From: Yersinia massiliensis CCUG 53443
Lineage (GTDB): Bacteria > Pseudomonadota > Gammaproteobacteria > Enterobacterales > Enterobacteriaceae
Length of the DNA stretch: 64,000 nt
Reading direction: 5' to 3'
Assembly (NCBI RefSeq): GCF_000312485.1
Contig: NZ_HE997644.1
Coordinates: forward strand, 287,680 to 351,679
The notes beneath the pieces are model-generated. The model made no database searches. It saw only the letters and a list, made by a program, of their open reading frames with translations, and was not told where the DNA came from. Of the stretch, positions 30,120-41,179 are shown one piece after another; position 1 is the stretch's first letter, and each line of letters starts with the position of its first letter. A program made the translations under genes and the position numbers.

Positions 30120-30746
30120 ATGAATTTGATCGTGTTGTATCAAGATGAACACATCATGGTGGTCAATAAGCCCAGCGGGTTGCTTTCCGTTCCGGGTCGC
30201 GCACCCGAGAATAAAGACAGCGTGATGACGCGCATTCAAGCCGATTTTCCAAGCGCAGAATCTGTTCATCGGTTAGATATGGCCACCAGTGGTGTGATTA
30301 TCGTGGCGTTGACCAAGGCGGCTGAGCGCGAACTTAAGCGACAATTTCGTGAGCGTGAGCCGAAAAAAACGTATATCGCACGCGTATGGGGCCATTTAGC
30401 ACAAGATGAGGGGTTGGTAGATTTGCCTTTAATCTGTGACTGGCCCAATAGGCCAAAGCAGAAAGTCTGCTATGAAACCGGTAAATCAGCACAGACAGAG
30501 TATTTGGTCCTCTCACGTGATGCCGATGGCAGTACCCGAGTGAAGTTATCGCCTATTACGGGCCGCTCGCATCAATTACGCGTTCATATGCTGGCGATGG
30601 GGCATCCGATTCTGGGTGATGGTTTCTATGCTCATCCAGAGGCGAAAGCGATGGCATCGAGATTACAGCTCCATGCGCAGGAATTATGCATTACTCATCC
30701 AGAATTTGGGACAGCTATGCATTTTAAATGCGAAGCGGAATTTTGA
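30120..30746 (+). CDS. rluA: Dual-specificity rRNA/tRNA pseudouridine synthase RluA
   Basis: 208-aa enzyme making pseudouridine 746 in 23S rRNA and 32 in several tRNAs. The catalytic Asp is in HRLDMATSG near residue 54; GRSHQLRVHM and PILGDGFYA are family signatures. In-frame TAG codons just upstream fix the ATG at 30120, so the protein lacks the short N-terminal extension of E. coli RluA (219 aa). Confidence 0.95.
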   Translation: MNLIVLYQDEHIMVVNKPSGLLSVPGRAPENKDSVMTRIQADFPSAESVHRLDMATSGVIIVALTKAAERELKRQFREREPKKTYIARVWGHLAQDEGLVDLPLICDWPNRPKQKVCYETGKSAQTEYLVLSRDADGSTRVKLSPITGRSHQLRVHMLAMGHPILGDGFYAHPEAKAMASRLQLHAQELCITHPEFGTAMHFKCEAEF

Positions 30747-30904
30747 TATTTATTCGTAGAATAAGTTGTAGTTAAATTGTGTTTCACTCTTTTAATTAAG
30801 TGATTAAATATTAGAGTGGAATATAATTAAGAATGTAAAACAACAACAAAATAGTTTGCCAGATAATAATAGTCCATCAATCACCACTGAAATGAAGGAA
30901 TATT

Positions 30905-31918
30905 ATGATGTCTATCACCGATAATTGTTCTTTAAATACAGATAAAAACATTACTCATCAAGGCAAAAAAATAAGAAGTCATATACACCGATTTAATGAA
31001 AATAATGTCGCGGCATTATCAGGGTATTCGGTCAGTATCAATACCAGTACGCAAAACTGGCATTCTACAAAAACCACAACATTAGCGGTTAGAAAATCCG
31101 CTACCAAACAAGCAGTTGAATCAGAACATATTTCCATCGTTCCTAAAAGTGGAACATCAGGAAAGGATAGCGACATCACGTTTTACTTGCCCAAAAAAAT
31201 AGGCAACTATCGTGCGGAGATTTCTAACTTTAAGCCGATTAAAATAGCAGCTCAGTCGAAATATTCCTTTGATTTCAAAGCAACTTCTCTGCCTAAAGAT
31301 CTGATTCTATTTCAGGTTAGAGAACTGGGCGGCAGTATGAAAACATTAGGCGGTGATCGCCCTCCTTTTTCGTTACATATTAAACAAGATGGTACGCTTG
31401 TTTCAACCATTAACACCGTCAATCAACATCTTGTTTCTGCTGATGCTGAAAGCCCTCTTTATCAAAATGAAAATGTTGTAATAGAGAAAATTGAATTAGG
31501 CCAATATTATCATTTCGAACTTGAGATGGTGATGCACAGAGATCAGCCTCTCATCAAGATTGCCATTGATAATAATGAGGTATATCGGCGAGATATTCCT
31601 TTTGGTGCCTCAGATTCAAAAACATTTTATAGCAAGCTTGGCGCTTACGTTCCGCAACAAAAAAAGGCAGAAGGAATTAATGACTCTCAAGTCAGTTTCG
31701 ATAATATTTACGAAGCCCATCACGAATACCCTCACTCAACCCTAGCCACAGAAAATGATGTTTGTTTGGCTCATTCAGCAACACATCATTCATTGCCTGA
31801 TGCTATGGCGGCATTCACTGCCAATCAAGCAGACATGGTCAGTATGGCGGAGCAAAGTGCGGGGAAAATCTTACAGGCTCTCGCCACAACAATAATGACA
31901 ACACCTCAACTACTTTAA
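30905..31918 (+). CDS. Orphan protein with possible polysaccharide-lyase (heparin-lyase-like) fold
   Basis: 337-aa protein that I do not recognise with confidence. The middle (residues about 95-270) resembles the jelly-roll polysaccharide lyase family: GNYRAEISNF with an RxE-type motif, SKYSFDFKATSLPKDLILFQVRELGG, RPPFSLHIKQDGTL, YYHFELEMVMHRDQPLIKIAIDNNEVYRRDI. The N-terminus has no signal peptide; the C-terminus is Ala/Met-rich (MVSMAEQSAGKILQALATT). Coding and flanking DNA is clearly AT-richer than its neighbours and it splits the rluA-djlA pair, suggesting acquisition. Two ATGs are adjacent (30905, 30908); the second has better spacing from AAGGAA. Confidence 0.55.
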   Translation: MMSITDNCSLNTDKNITHQGKKIRSHIHRFNENNVAALSGYSVSINTSTQNWHSTKTTTLAVRKSATKQAVESEHISIVPKSGTSGKDSDITFYLPKKIGNYRAEISNFKPIKIAAQSKYSFDFKATSLPKDLILFQVRELGGSMKTLGGDRPPFSLHIKQDGTLVSTINTVNQHLVSADAESPLYQNENVVIEKIELGQYYHFELEMVMHRDQPLIKIAIDNNEVYRRDIPFGASDSKTFYSKLGAYVPQQKKAEGINDSQVSFDNIYEAHHEYPHSTLATENDVCLAHSATHHSLPDAMAAFTANQADMVSMAEQSAGKILQALATTIMTTPQLL

Positions 31919-31953
31919 CGATTATCGTTCTGGCAACCATGTGAGATAAAAGT

Positions 31954-31982
31954 AAAAAATGCCTGATCACAGGCATTTTTTT
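31954..31982. terminator. Bidirectional terminator between the orphan gene and djlA
   Basis: A 12-bp stem AAAAAATGCCTG (31954-31965) / CAGGCATTTTTT (31970-31981), loop ATCA, has A/T tracts on both arms, so it can serve both convergent genes. Confidence 0.85.
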
Positions 31983-31999
31983 AATGCAGCCAAGCTCGC

Positions 32000-32833
32000 T
32001 TACTTAAATCCTTTCTCACGCTTAATCAAATCATACGCAGCTTGGATCTCTTGGGCTTTCTGTTTCGCCATCTCCATCATTTCTGGCGGCAAGCCTTTTG
32101 CCACCAACTTATCAGGATGGTGCTCCCCCATTAACTTACGGTAAGCACGCTTAATGACCACACTATCATCCGTGCTATTAACTCCGAGCACTTTGCAGGC
32201 GTCTTCCATCGTCGGGCCATTCGAGGCTTGCTGGTAACCCCCTCGAGAGTATCCCCCCTGCTGCCCCTGCCACCCACCGTGACCGCCAAACTGACGACCG
32301 CCTTCAATCATGCTCAGAAACTGGTCAAATTGACCGCGCGAGATCCCCAGCTCTTCAGCAATGACATACAACACTTGGCGCTCATTGGGATGCAATGACC
32401 CATCAGCAAATGCTGCCTGCAACTGAATTTCCAGAAACATCCTAATTAAATCAAAGCGGCCGAAACAAACGCTACGTAATTCCTGCAATCTTTCACGTAA
32501 CGGAAAACCACTCTCTTTACCCTCACGAAACGCTTGTTGCGCCGCCGTTCGGGCCTCACCATGCAATTGCATTCGATCCATCAATTGGCTGGCAAGCTGA
32601 ATATCAACCTCCGTCACCCGCCCTTTGGCCTTGGTCAAATGCCCCATCACCTGAAAAGTGGCGCGGAAAAAAATGAATTGTCGTGTTTGTTGATCGGCAA
32701 AATAGCCGCGGCGCTTCGTGCTTCGCACCCTGTCGACCATATGGCCGACAAGCAACCCCAGTACCACACCCCAGAAACCAGTACCTGACATTAAGCCCAA
32801 TACCAGACCGAGCAGTTTTCCCCAATACTGCAT
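32000..32833 (-). CDS. djlA: Co-chaperone DjlA
   Basis: 277-aa inner-membrane DnaJ-like protein. One N-terminal span with Gly-rich dimer-type motif ([30 protein letters not shown]), a TerB-like helical domain (residues about 50-190), a Gly/Gln-rich linker ([17 protein letters not shown]), and a C-terminal J domain with HPD (GEHHPDKLV). DjlA partners DnaK and influences envelope signalling such as the Rcs pathway. Opposite strand to lptD, as in E. coli. Confidence 0.95.
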   Translation of the reverse strand: MQYWGKLLGLVLGLMSGTGFWGVVLGLLVGHMVDRVRSTKRRGYFADQQTRQFIFFRATFQVMGHLTKAKGRVTEVDIQLASQLMDRMQLHGEARTAAQQAFREGKESGFPLRERLQELRSVCFGRFDLIRMFLEIQLQAAFADGSLHPNERQVLYVIAEELGISRGQFDQFLSMIEGGRQFGGHGGWQGQQGGYSRGGYQQASNGPTMEDACKVLGVNSTDDSVVIKRAYRKLMGEHHPDKLVAKGLPPEMMEMAKQKAQEIQAAYDLIKREKGFK

Positions 32834-33017
32834 ATACTCCTCAATTCATCATGCCGTCAGTCAAAATTTGCATTATCATACTCGGCATTCAGCTCAGCGC
32901 CTAACGGCGAGACGTGTAAACGACCGGATTTAACACTAGCGCAACGGTGATGAGTAATATAGTCTCAAACCGTTTGCCGGCATGATGCCCCCAGATGACG
33001 GAACACCAAAACAGCGT

Positions 33018-35381
33018 ATGAAAAAAAGATTCCCCACACTGCTGGCCACATTGATATGGACGGCGCTATATAGCCAACAATCACTGGCTGACCTTGCTGA
33101 GCAATGTATGCTCGGTGTGCCTACCTATGACCAACCTCTGGTCACAGGCGATCCGAATCAGCTACCGGTCCGCATTAATGCAGATAAGACCGAAGCCAAT
33201 TACCCCGATAATGCACTTTTTACGGGTAATGTTATTGTCCAGCAAGGCAACAGCACGCTAACGGCTAATCAGGTTGAGCTGACACAAGTACAAAAACCCG
33301 GTACAGCTATCCCGGTACGTACTGTCACCGCTACTGGTGACGTTAATTATGACGATCCGCAAATTAAGCTGAAAGGCCCCAAAGGCTGGTCAAACCTGAA
33401 TACCAAAGACACTGATATGGATAAAGGTAAATATCAGATGGTCGGGCGTCAGGGGCGTGGCGATGCAGATTTGATGAAATTGCGTGGGCAGAACCGCTAC
33501 ACCATCCTAGAGAACGGGACTTTTACTTCCTGTTTACCGGGGGATAATAGCTGGAGCGTCGTAGGTTCAGAAGTCATACATGACCGCGAAGAAGAAGTGG
33601 CTGAAATCTGGAACGCTCGCTTTAAAATTGGCAAAGTACCGGTGTTCTACAGCCCGTATATGCAATTACCCGTCGGCGATAAACGTCGTTCAGGCTTCCT
33701 GATCCCTAACGCGAAGTACACCAGTAATAACGGCCTTGAGTTTATGCTGCCGTATTATTGGAATATTGCGCCAAACTTCGATGCCACCATTACGCCACAT
33801 TATATGGAGCGTCGCGGGTTGCAATGGCAGAATGAGTTCCGCTATTTACTGGCTCCGGGAGCCGGTACTATGGCGTTAGATTGGTTACCCAGCGATCGTT
33901 TGTACCACGGACAAAATGGCCAAGAAGATAATCCGACTCGTTGGTTATACTACTGGGGCCATTCTGGCGTGATGGATAAAGTGTGGCGTTTCAACGTCAA
34001 CTATACCCGTGTGAGTGATCCAAACTACTTCACCGATTTATCGTCGCAATATGGCTCCACCACTGACGGTTATGCGACGCAAATATTCAGCGCTGGGTAT
34101 GCCGATCAAAACTGGAATGCCACTTTGGCTTCCAAGCAGTTCCAAGTGTTTACTGACGCCGGTAATAGCAATGCTTACCGCGCCCAGCCGCAATTGGACA
34201 TGAACTACTACAAAAATGATATTGGCCCGTTTGACCTGCATGTTTATGGCCAAGCAGCCAAATTCACCAGCGTTAGCCTGAATAATCCGGAAGCTAGCCG
34301 ATTCCATGTCGAGCCATCGGTTAACCTACCATTGTCTAACGGTTGGGGGAGCTTAAATACTGAAGCCAAGTTATTGGCCACCCACTACCAGCAGGATATC
34401 CCTACTGGCTTCGCCAACTATTACTCAAGTTCTAATGGCGGTGAAGCAGCGCCTGAACTGAAAGATTCAGTAAATCGGGTGATGCCGCAATTTAAAGTCG
34501 ATGGCAAAGTGGTATTTGACCGGCCAATGGATTGGAGTGAAGGTTTCACCCAAACTCTGGAACCGCGCGTACAATATCTCTACGTTCCTTACCGGAATCA
34601 GGATGATATCTACATTTATGACACCACTCTGATGCAGTCTGACTATTCTGGCCTGTTCCGTGATCGTACCTACAGTGGCCTAGACCGTATTGCGTCTGCG
34701 AATCAAGTCTCCACAGGCTTAACCACACGCATATATGATGACACGCTGGTTGAACGTTTTAATGCTTCTGTGGGTCAAATCTATTACTTCAGTCGTTCGC
34801 GTACCGGTAACAGCGAAACTATTGATAACAGTAGTGATACCGGTAGCTTAGTTTGGGCGGGTGATACGTTCTGGCGAATCAGTGACCAGTTGGGTCTGAA
34901 AGGCGGCGCGCAGTATGATACGCGTTTAGGGAATTTAACCTTAGGTAACGGAGTATTGGAGTATAGAAAGGACGCCGAGCGTATGATTCAATTGAATTAT
35001 CGCTATGCGAGTCCAGAATATATTCAAGCCGCAGTCTCTAACGTGAGAAGCCCCGGCTATCAGCAGGGTATCTCTCAGATTGGTACGACCGCGAGTTGGC
35101 CAATCGCTGACCGTTGGGCATTGGTTGGCGCTTATTACTACGATACCAAAGCTAATCAACCTGCTAGCCAGCTTGTTGGCGTACAATACAACACTTGTTG
35201 CTGGGCGATAAACTTAGGTTATGAGCGTAAAATCACTGGCTGGAATTCACAATATGAATCCAGTAAGTACGATAACAAAATTAGCTTTAACATCGAATTA
35301 CGTGGTCTGAGTAGTGACCATAGCCTGGGGACGGCACAAATGCTGCGCTCAGGTATTCTGCCTTATCAAAGTGCATTCTGA
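33018..35381 (+). CDS. lptD: LPS-assembly protein LptD
   Basis: 787-aa outer-membrane barrel which, with LptE, inserts lipopolysaccharide into the outer leaflet. Signal peptide [24 protein letters not shown], then the N-terminal LptA-like beta-jellyroll ([34 protein letters not shown]), then a 26-strand barrel ending LPYQSAF. The conserved disulfide cysteines are present: AEQCMLG, TSCLPGD and the adjacent pair [18 protein letters not shown] 33018 begins the signal peptide; an ATG at 32982 would add 12 residues before it. First gene of lptD-surA-pdxA-rsmA-apaG-apaH. Confidence 0.95.
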   Translation: MKKRFPTLLATLIWTALYSQQSLADLAEQCMLGVPTYDQPLVTGDPNQLPVRINADKTEANYPDNALFTGNVIVQQGNSTLTANQVELTQVQKPGTAIPVRTVTATGDVNYDDPQIKLKGPKGWSNLNTKDTDMDKGKYQMVGRQGRGDADLMKLRGQNRYTILENGTFTSCLPGDNSWSVVGSEVIHDREEEVAEIWNARFKIGKVPVFYSPYMQLPVGDKRRSGFLIPNAKYTSNNGLEFMLPYYWNIAPNFDATITPHYMERRGLQWQNEFRYLLAPGAGTMALDWLPSDRLYHGQNGQEDNPTRWLYYWGHSGVMDKVWRFNVNYTRVSDPNYFTDLSSQYGSTTDGYATQIFSAGYADQNWNATLASKQFQVFTDAGNSNAYRAQPQLDMNYYKNDIGPFDLHVYGQAAKFTSVSLNNPEASRFHVEPSVNLPLSNGWGSLNTEAKLLATHYQQDIPTGFANYYSSSNGGEAAPELKDSVNRVMPQFKVDGKVVFDRPMDWSEGFTQTLEPRVQYLYVPYRNQDDIYIYDTTLMQSDYSGLFRDRTYSGLDRIASANQVSTGLTTRIYDDTLVERFNASVGQIYYFSRSRTGNSETIDNSSDTGSLVWAGDTFWRISDQLGLKGGAQYDTRLGNLTLGNGVLEYRKDAERMIQLNYRYASPEYIQAAVSNVRSPGYQQGISQIGTTASWPIADRWALVGAYYYDTKANQPASQLVGVQYNTCCWAINLGYERKITGWNSQYESSKYDNKISFNIELRGLSSDHSLGTAQMLRSGILPYQSAF

Positions 35382-35448
35382 TACTGTGTAACACACTGAA
35401 TACAGTGAATTTTAACCCGCCAAAGCGGATTACATAAATGGAAAAGGT

Positions 35449-36753
35449 ATGAAGAACTGGAGAACGCTTATTCTCGGATTGGTTGTCTGTGCCAATACCG
35501 CGTTCGCAGCACCACAAGAAATCAATAAAGTTGCCGCCGTAGTCGATAACGGCGTCGTTTTGCAAAGTGACGTTGATGGCCTGTTACAGTCAGTGAAGCT
35601 GAATGCACAGCAGTCTGGGCAACAAGTGCCAGACGATGCGACCTTACGCCATCAGATCCTTGAACGTCTGATTATGGATAATATCCTGTTGCAGATGGGC
35701 AAGAAGATGGGCATCACCATCAGTGATGAGCAATTAGATAAAGCCATTGCGGATATTGCAGCGCAAAACCGTATGACCCCCGCTCAAATGCGCAGTCGTT
35801 TAGCGGCTGATGGCCTGAATTATGATACTTATCGTGAGCAGATCCGCAAAGAGATGCTGACCTCTGAAGTACGTAACAACGAAGTGCGCCGCCGGATTAC
35901 CATCTTGCCGCAGGAAGTTGAATCCTTGGCCAAGCAAATTGGTAACCAAACCAGTGGTGATGCCGAGTTGAATCTCAGTCACATATTGATCCCGCTGCCA
36001 GAGAATCCTTCTCAGCAACAAGTTGATCAGGCTGAAGAGTTAGCCAACAAACTGGTGTCCGACATTAAAGGTGGCGCTGATTTTGGTAAATTGGCTATCG
36101 CTAACTCTGCTGACTCTCAGGCACTGAAAGGCGGCCAGATGGGTTGGGGGAAATTGCAGGAACTGCCTTCTCTGTTTGCTGAAAGACTACAATCGGCGAA
36201 TAAGGGTGAAGTCGTTGGTCCTATCCGTTCCGGCGTAGGCTTCCACATTCTGAAAGTGAATGATATCCGTGGCGGGGATAATTCCGTTTCTGTCACGGAA
36301 GTTCACGCTCGCCACATCTTGCTGAAACCATCGCCAGTGATGACGGATGATCAAGCACGCGCTAAGTTAATGGCAGCGGCTGCTGACATTAAAAGTGGGA
36401 AAACCACTTTCGCCAATATTGCCAAAGAGATTTCTCAGGATCCAGGTTCTGCGGTGCAAGGGGGTGACTTGGGTTGGGCATCACCTGATATTTATGACCC
36501 TGCGTTCCGTGATGCCTTGATGAAGCTGCAAAAAGGCGAAATCAGTGCACCGGTTCATTCCTCATTCGGCTGGCACTTAATTCAGGTTGTCGATACCCGC
36601 CAGGTAGACAAAACTGATGCCGCGCAGAAAGATCGTGCGTACCGTATGCTCTTCAGCCGCAAGTTTGCTGAAGAAGCTCAAACTTGGATGCAAGAGCAGC
36701 GTGCTGCTGCTTACGTAAAAATTCTTGATGGTAGTAATGCACAACCACAATAA
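35449..36753 (+). CDS. surA: Periplasmic chaperone and peptidyl-prolyl isomerase SurA
   Basis: 434-aa chaperone for outer-membrane proteins including LptD. Signal peptide ending AFA, N-terminal chaperone domain ([19 protein letters not shown]), two parvulin domains ([13 protein letters not shown] to [21 protein letters not shown] to QVVDTRQ), and the C-terminal helix that completes the chaperone domain. 67 bp after lptD, same strand. Confidence 0.96.
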   Translation: MKNWRTLILGLVVCANTAFAAPQEINKVAAVVDNGVVLQSDVDGLLQSVKLNAQQSGQQVPDDATLRHQILERLIMDNILLQMGKKMGITISDEQLDKAIADIAAQNRMTPAQMRSRLAADGLNYDTYREQIRKEMLTSEVRNNEVRRRITILPQEVESLAKQIGNQTSGDAELNLSHILIPLPENPSQQQVDQAEELANKLVSDIKGGADFGKLAIANSADSQALKGGQMGWGKLQELPSLFAERLQSANKGEVVGPIRSGVGFHILKVNDIRGGDNSVSVTEVHARHILLKPSPVMTDDQARAKLMAAAADIKSGKTTFANIAKEISQDPGSAVQGGDLGWASPDIYDPAFRDALMKLQKGEISAPVHSSFGWHLIQVVDTRQVDKTDAAQKDRAYRMLFSRKFAEEAQTWMQEQRAAAYVKILDGSNAQPQ

Positions 36754-37732
36754 CCGTATCGTTATCACCCCCGGCGAGCCTGCTGGGGTTGGGCCGGATT
36801 TAGTCGTCGCCCTAGCGCAACAGGATTGGCCTGTTGAGTTAGTGGTGTGCGCGGATCCGGCCTTGCTGCTTGCACGTGCTAGCCAACTTAATCTCCCTTT
36901 GCAGTTGCGTGATTATCAGCCAAACCAACCCGCGTTAGCCCAGCAAGCTGGTACGCTCACTATTTTGCCAGTGAAAACGACGGCACAGGTGATACCCGGT
37001 AAGCTTGATGTTAACAACAGCCACTATGTGGTGGAAACCTTGGCTAAAGCTTGTGATGGCGCGATAAGTGGTGAGTTTGCTGCCCTTGTGACAGGCCCAG
37101 TGCAAAAAAGCATTATCAATGATGCTGGTATCCCTTTTATCGGGCATACCGAGTTCTTTGCTGACCGTAGCCATTGCCCACGTGTTGTGATGATGCTGGC
37201 AACAGAAGAACTGCGTGTTGCACTGGCAACGACTCATCTGCCAATACTGGCTGTGCCAGAAGCTATCACTCGCGATTGCTTGCATGAAGTGATCACCATT
37301 CTTGATCATGACCTGAAAACTAAATTTGGTATTAAGCAGCCGCAGATTTATGTGTGCGGGCTTAATCCTCATGCAGGCGAAGGTGGCCATATGGGCCATG
37401 AAGAGATTGATACCATTATTCCTGCGCTGAATGAATTACGTCAGCAGGGGATAAATCTTGTCGGCCCTCTGCCGGCAGATACCCTATTTCAGCCCAAATA
37501 TCTGCAACATGCTGATGCTGTTCTCGCGATGTACCATGATCAGGGATTACCTGTGCTGAAATATCAAGGGTTTGGTCGAGCAGTGAATATCACTCTCGGT
37601 TTACCCTTTATCCGCACATCTGTGGATCACGGCACCGCATTAGAACTCGCCGCAACCGGATCTGCTGATGTTGGCAGTTTCATTACGGCATTAAACTTAG
37701 CCATTAAAATGATAAATAACAGCAATGAATAA
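36737..37732 (+). CDS. pdxA: 4-hydroxythreonine-4-phosphate dehydrogenase PdxA
   Basis: 331-aa NAD- and metal-dependent enzyme of pyridoxal 5'-phosphate synthesis. Seen: [15 protein letters not shown], the metal-binding histidines in [18 protein letters not shown] and [12 protein letters not shown], and [18 protein letters not shown]. The start [15 protein letters not shown] at 36737 fits the family; the ATG at 36725 would extend further into surA. It overlaps the surA end by 17 bp. Confidence 0.95.
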   Translation: MHNHNNRIVITPGEPAGVGPDLVVALAQQDWPVELVVCADPALLLARASQLNLPLQLRDYQPNQPALAQQAGTLTILPVKTTAQVIPGKLDVNNSHYVVETLAKACDGAISGEFAALVTGPVQKSIINDAGIPFIGHTEFFADRSHCPRVVMMLATEELRVALATTHLPILAVPEAITRDCLHEVITILDHDLKTKFGIKQPQIYVCGLNPHAGEGGHMGHEEIDTIIPALNELRQQGINLVGPLPADTLFQPKYLQHADAVLAMYHDQGLPVLKYQGFGRAVNITLGLPFIRTSVDHGTALELAATGSADVGSFITALNLAIKMINNSNE

Positions 37733-38543
37733 TAGAGTCCACCAAGGGCATTTTGCCCGCAAACGCTTTGGACAAAACTTTTTAAACGATCAGTTTGTCA
37801 TCGATAGCATCGTCTCAGCGATCCATCCAGTTCCCGGTGAAGCGGTCGTAGAGATTGGCCCCGGTTTAGGCGCATTGACCGAACCGGTCGCAGCACGTAT
37901 GGATCGTATGACGGTGATCGAGCTGGACCGTGACTTAGCCGCTCGCCTCGCCAGTCATCCTCAATTGAAAGATAAGCTTACCATCCATCAGCAAGATGCG
38001 ATGAAGGTCAATTTCTCTGAGTTGGCAGAACTTGCGGGGCAACCATTGCGGGTGTTTGGTAACTTGCCATACAACATCTCCACCCCGCTGATGTTCCATC
38101 TTTTCAGCTATACTGATGCTATCCGTGACATGCACTTCATGTTACAAAAAGAGGTCGTTAACCGCTTGGTTGCAGGGCCGAATAGCAAAGCTTATGGCCG
38201 TTTGACCGTCATGGCGCAATACTATTGCAATGTCATTCCGGTACTCGAAGTGCCGCCGACTGCATTTACCCCTGCCCCGAAAGTTGATTCGGCTGTGGTG
38301 CGCTTAGTTCCACATGTGAACATGCCAAACCCAGTGGGTGATGTACGCATGCTGAGTCGCATTACTACACAGGCATTTAATCAGCGTAGAAAAACAGTGC
38401 GTAATAGTTTAGGTGACCTGTTTACTCCAGAGCAGTTAATTGATTTAGGTATTGACCCGATAATGCGGGCAGAGAATATTTCTGTCGCGCAATACTGTAA
38501 GCTGGCGAACTGGCTTTCAGCCCAATCGACACCGCAAGAATAG
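37725..38543 (+). CDS. rsmA: 16S rRNA dimethyladenosine transferase RsmA (KsgA)
   Basis: 272-aa SAM-dependent enzyme that dimethylates A1518 and A1519 in 16S rRNA during 30S maturation. Motif [14 protein letters not shown], motif [11 protein letters not shown], and the C-terminal segment RRKTVRNSL are intact. It overlaps pdxA by 8 bp. Confidence 0.96.
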   Translation: MNNRVHQGHFARKRFGQNFLNDQFVIDSIVSAIHPVPGEAVVEIGPGLGALTEPVAARMDRMTVIELDRDLAARLASHPQLKDKLTIHQQDAMKVNFSELAELAGQPLRVFGNLPYNISTPLMFHLFSYTDAIRDMHFMLQKEVVNRLVAGPNSKAYGRLTVMAQYYCNVIPVLEVPPTAFTPAPKVDSAVVRLVPHVNMPNPVGDVRMLSRITTQAFNQRRKTVRNSLGDLFTPEQLIDLGIDPIMRAENISVAQYCKLANWLSAQSTPQE

Positions 38544-38556
38544 GCAGGAGCACATT

Positions 38557-38934
38557 ATGATTGAACAGCCTCGCGTTTGTGTACAGGTGCAAAGTATCTA
38601 TGTGGAAACTCAATCGATACCGGATGAAGAACGTTTCGTCTTTGCTTATACCGTCACCATCCGTAATTTGGGCCGTTCAAATGTGCAACTGATTGGCCGC
38701 TATTGGTTAATCACCAATGGCAATGGCCGGCAGACTGAAGTTCAGGGCGAAGGGGTCATTGGTGAACAGCCTTTGATCCTGCCAGGTAATGAGTTTCAAT
38801 ATACCAGCGGCGCAGTTTTAGAAACTCCGCTGGGTACTATGGAAGGGCATTATGAAATGGTTGATCATCTTGGTCAGACTTTCCGTACGGCAATTCCGGT
38901 ATTCCGCTTAGCGATCCCAGCGCTGATCCATTAA
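38557..38934 (+). CDS. apaG: ApaG protein
   Basis: 125-aa single-domain beta-sandwich protein, equal in length to E. coli ApaG. Signature [36 protein letters not shown] and [10 protein letters not shown]. The molecular role of bacterial ApaG is not settled; structure resembles fibronectin type III folds. It sits 13 bp after rsmA and 19 bp before apaH. Confidence 0.95.
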   Translation: MIEQPRVCVQVQSIYVETQSIPDEERFVFAYTVTIRNLGRSNVQLIGRYWLITNGNGRQTEVQGEGVIGEQPLILPGNEFQYTSGAVLETPLGTMEGHYEMVDHLGQTFRTAIPVFRLAIPALIH

Positions 38935-38953
38935 TCCTGATCTCAACTCAAAT

Positions 38954-39832
38954 ATGTCTACTTATCTTATTGGCGACGTTCATGGCTGTTTGGATGAATT
39001 GCTTGCGCTATTAGCGCAGGTCAATTTTGATCCTCAGCAGGATACTTTATGGCTCACGGGTGACTTAGTCGCCAGAGGCCCCGATTCATTAGATGTATTA
39101 CGTTATGTGCGCTCTTTAGGATCCGCTGTACGTATGGTTCTAGGTAACCATGACCTACACCTGTTGGCCGTTTATGCAGGTATCAGCCGTAATAAGCCAA
39201 AAGATCGCATCACACCTCTGCTGGAGGCGACTGACGCTGACGAATTGATCAATTGGTTACGTCGCCAACCGGTTTTACAGGTTGATGATGAACTCAAATT
39301 AATCATGGCTCATGCCGGTATCACGCCACAATGGGATATCGAAACCGCCAAGATCTGCGCCCGTGAAGTCGAAATGGTATTAAGCAGTGACAGTTATCCA
39401 TTGTTTCTTGATGCCATGTACGGTGATATGCCAAATAACTGGTCACCTGAGCTAACGGGGTTAGCACGCTTGCGCTTTAGTACCAATGCACTTACCCGTA
39501 TGCGTTTTTGCTTCCCGAACGGGCAATTGGACATGATCTGTAAAGATACGCCGGACAATGCCCCTGCTCCGCTCAAACCTTGGTTCGATTTGCCAAGACG
39601 AGTCGATCCTGAGTATTCGATTATTTTTGGTCATTGGGCATCATTAGAAGGTAAAGGTGTACCTGATGGTATTTATGGGCTGGATACAGGCTGCTGCTGG
39701 GGTGGCGATTTAACCTTGCTACGCTGGGAAGATAAGCGCTATTTCACTCAACATTCATTCAAAGTTGAGGCCGAAATAACGCAGGCTGATGAATTAGCAT
39801 CATCATCTGAAGATCCACTAAATTATTTGTAA
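38954..39832 (+). CDS. apaH: Bis(5'-nucleosyl)-tetraphosphatase ApaH
   Basis: 292-aa symmetric Ap4A hydrolase giving two ADP, and a decapping enzyme for Np4-capped RNA. Metallophosphatase motifs GDVHGC (start), [17 protein letters not shown], and the later MAHAG and FGHWASLEG are intact. About ten residues longer than E. coli ApaH at the C-terminus. Last gene of the lptD cluster. Confidence 0.96.
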   Translation: MSTYLIGDVHGCLDELLALLAQVNFDPQQDTLWLTGDLVARGPDSLDVLRYVRSLGSAVRMVLGNHDLHLLAVYAGISRNKPKDRITPLLEATDADELINWLRRQPVLQVDDELKLIMAHAGITPQWDIETAKICAREVEMVLSSDSYPLFLDAMYGDMPNNWSPELTGLARLRFSTNALTRMRFCFPNGQLDMICKDTPDNAPAPLKPWFDLPRRVDPEYSIIFGHWASLEGKGVPDGIYGLDTGCCWGGDLTLLRWEDKRYFTQHSFKVEAEITQADELASSSEDPLNYL

Positions 39833-39857
39833 TATTGAATATCGGTTAAAGGCGTAT

Positions 39858-39883
39858 ACAAAAAAAGCCCATTAATGGGCTTT
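39858..39883. terminator. Terminator between apaH and folA
   Basis: AAAGCCCATTAATGGGCTTT (39864-39883) is a 20-base perfect palindrome. On the minus strand it is followed by a seven-T run, so it best serves folA; it may also end apaH. Confidence 0.75.
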
Positions 39884-39889
39884 CAGACT

Positions 39890-40065
39890 GCTGACAAACA
39901 CCGATGACTCGATTTAAAACGGTGAGGACAGGCCGTCCGCGCCACGGATGGCGCGGCTCGAGCCATCAGGGATGATTTTACGGCGTCTTTACGATCTGCT
40001 TGTTCTCTCCGCAAAGGGCACCTTGTCAGCGATCTCGGCTTTTTAGCGAGATACAAATGATGAAC
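39890..40065. repeat. GC-rich structured intergenic element, candidate dispersed repeat
   Basis: Noncoding stretch with a perfect 8-bp hairpin CCGCGCCA/TGGCGCGG (39937-39956), the palindrome GGCTCGAGCC (39955-39964) and a 6-bp hairpin ATCTCG/CGAGAT near 40031-40052. It looks like the multicopy hairpin elements found between genes in Yersinia and relatives. Only one copy is in the window, so repeat status is inference. Confidence 0.4.
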
Positions 40066-40076
40066 AATATGCGCCT

Positions 40077-40559
40077 TTAGCGACGATCCAGAATTTCGAA
40101 GCAATAACTGTGAGAGTTGGCCTCATCTGCATCGTGGAATTCACTAAAAGTACTTTCCCACTCATCTGGCTCATAGTCAGGGAAATGGGTATCACCACCG
40201 ACTTCAGCATCAATATGAGTCAGGTACATCCGGTTTGCACGGTCTAAAAATTGATTGTAGACACGCCCGCCGCCCATCACCATCACTTCTTCTACATCAC
40301 CAGCCAAAGAAAGTGCTTGATCAATAGAGGTGGCCCAAGTGACACGGTCATCAGTACCGGGCTGGCTACTGATAACAATATTCAAACGCCCTGGTAAAGG
40401 ACGGCCAATAGATTCAAAAGTCTTACGACCCATAATGACCGGTTTATTTAACGTGTTACGTTTGAACCACGCTAAATCTGCCGGTAAGTGCCATGGCATG
40501 GCATTTTCCATACCAATAACGCGATCTGCTGCCAATGCAGCGATCAGGCTAATAATCAT
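40077..40559 (-). CDS. folA: Dihydrofolate reductase
   Basis: 160-aa NADPH-dependent enzyme reducing dihydrofolate to tetrahydrofolate; target of trimethoprim. Seen: [16 protein letters not shown], the active-site acid in [34 protein letters not shown] and [10 protein letters not shown]. Standard length; convergent with apaH, as in E. coli. Confidence 0.97.
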   Translation of the reverse strand: MIISLIAALAADRVIGMENAMPWHLPADLAWFKRNTLNKPVIMGRKTFESIGRPLPGRLNIVISSQPGTDDRVTWATSIDQALSLAGDVEEVMVMGGGRVYNQFLDRANRMYLTHIDAEVGGDTHFPDYEPDEWESTFSEFHDADEANSHSYCFEILDRR

Positions 40560-40708
40560 TGTTAAACCCTGTGGGCTACGAGAGCCAGTACCGAAAAATT
40601 GCTCACACTATACGTAAAGCCTAAACCAGCGTCGATAGCGATGATCAGGCTAATTGCACATATAAGACAGCTCCTAGCGCGATACTAAAACAGAGAATAA
40701 AAAAAGCC

Positions 40709-41179
40709 TTATACACCAGGACGTTTGCGATAGAGCCATAATCCAGGTAAAGATAAACCAATCGACAACGCCCCCACGATAAATGACGCTTTTAGGAAAT
40801 TAGTCACCATCGTCGACATTAATGCCTCGGTGTAACCCAGATGAGAAATCTCCACCACTGAGATCATGGCGGTATACGCTGAGATCCCCGGAAACATTGG
40901 AATGACTGCAGCGACGGTAAATACTTTTGGGTGAGCCAGCAACCAACGTGACCAGTTAATCCCGACGATCCCAATCATTATCGACGCCAATAATGAAGCC
41001 AGCTCGATATTCATGCCAAAGTGAACCATCAGCATACGCGAGCCGTGCCCCATCGCCCCGAGTAATGCGCAATAGCGTAATGCGCGAACCGGCACATTGA
41101 ACACCATCGCAAAACCGAGTGCCGGTATTGCTGACAGCACCATATCTTGTAGTAAAGCCCAGAGTAAACTCACGCCCAC
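40709..41179 (-). CDS. yjjB: ThrE-type exporter subunit YjjB
   Basis: 156-aa four-span membrane protein, the C-terminal half of a split ThrE exporter; YjjB and YjjP act together, and E. coli-type YjjPB has been linked to succinate export. Close to E. coli YjjB in [32 protein letters not shown] and [25 protein letters not shown]. No ATG fits the N-terminus; GTG at 41179 aligns with E. coli MGV, while GTG at 41173 would give a GTGA overlap with the yjjP stop. Either start is coupled to yjjP. Confidence 0.88.
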   Translation of the reverse strand: MGVSLLWALLQDMVLSAIPALGFAMVFNVPVRALRYCALLGAMGHGSRMLMVHFGMNIELASLLASIMIGIVGINWSRWLLAHPKVFTVAAVIPMFPGISAYTAMISVVEISHLGYTEALMSTMVTNFLKASFIVGALSIGLSLPGLWLYRKRPGV

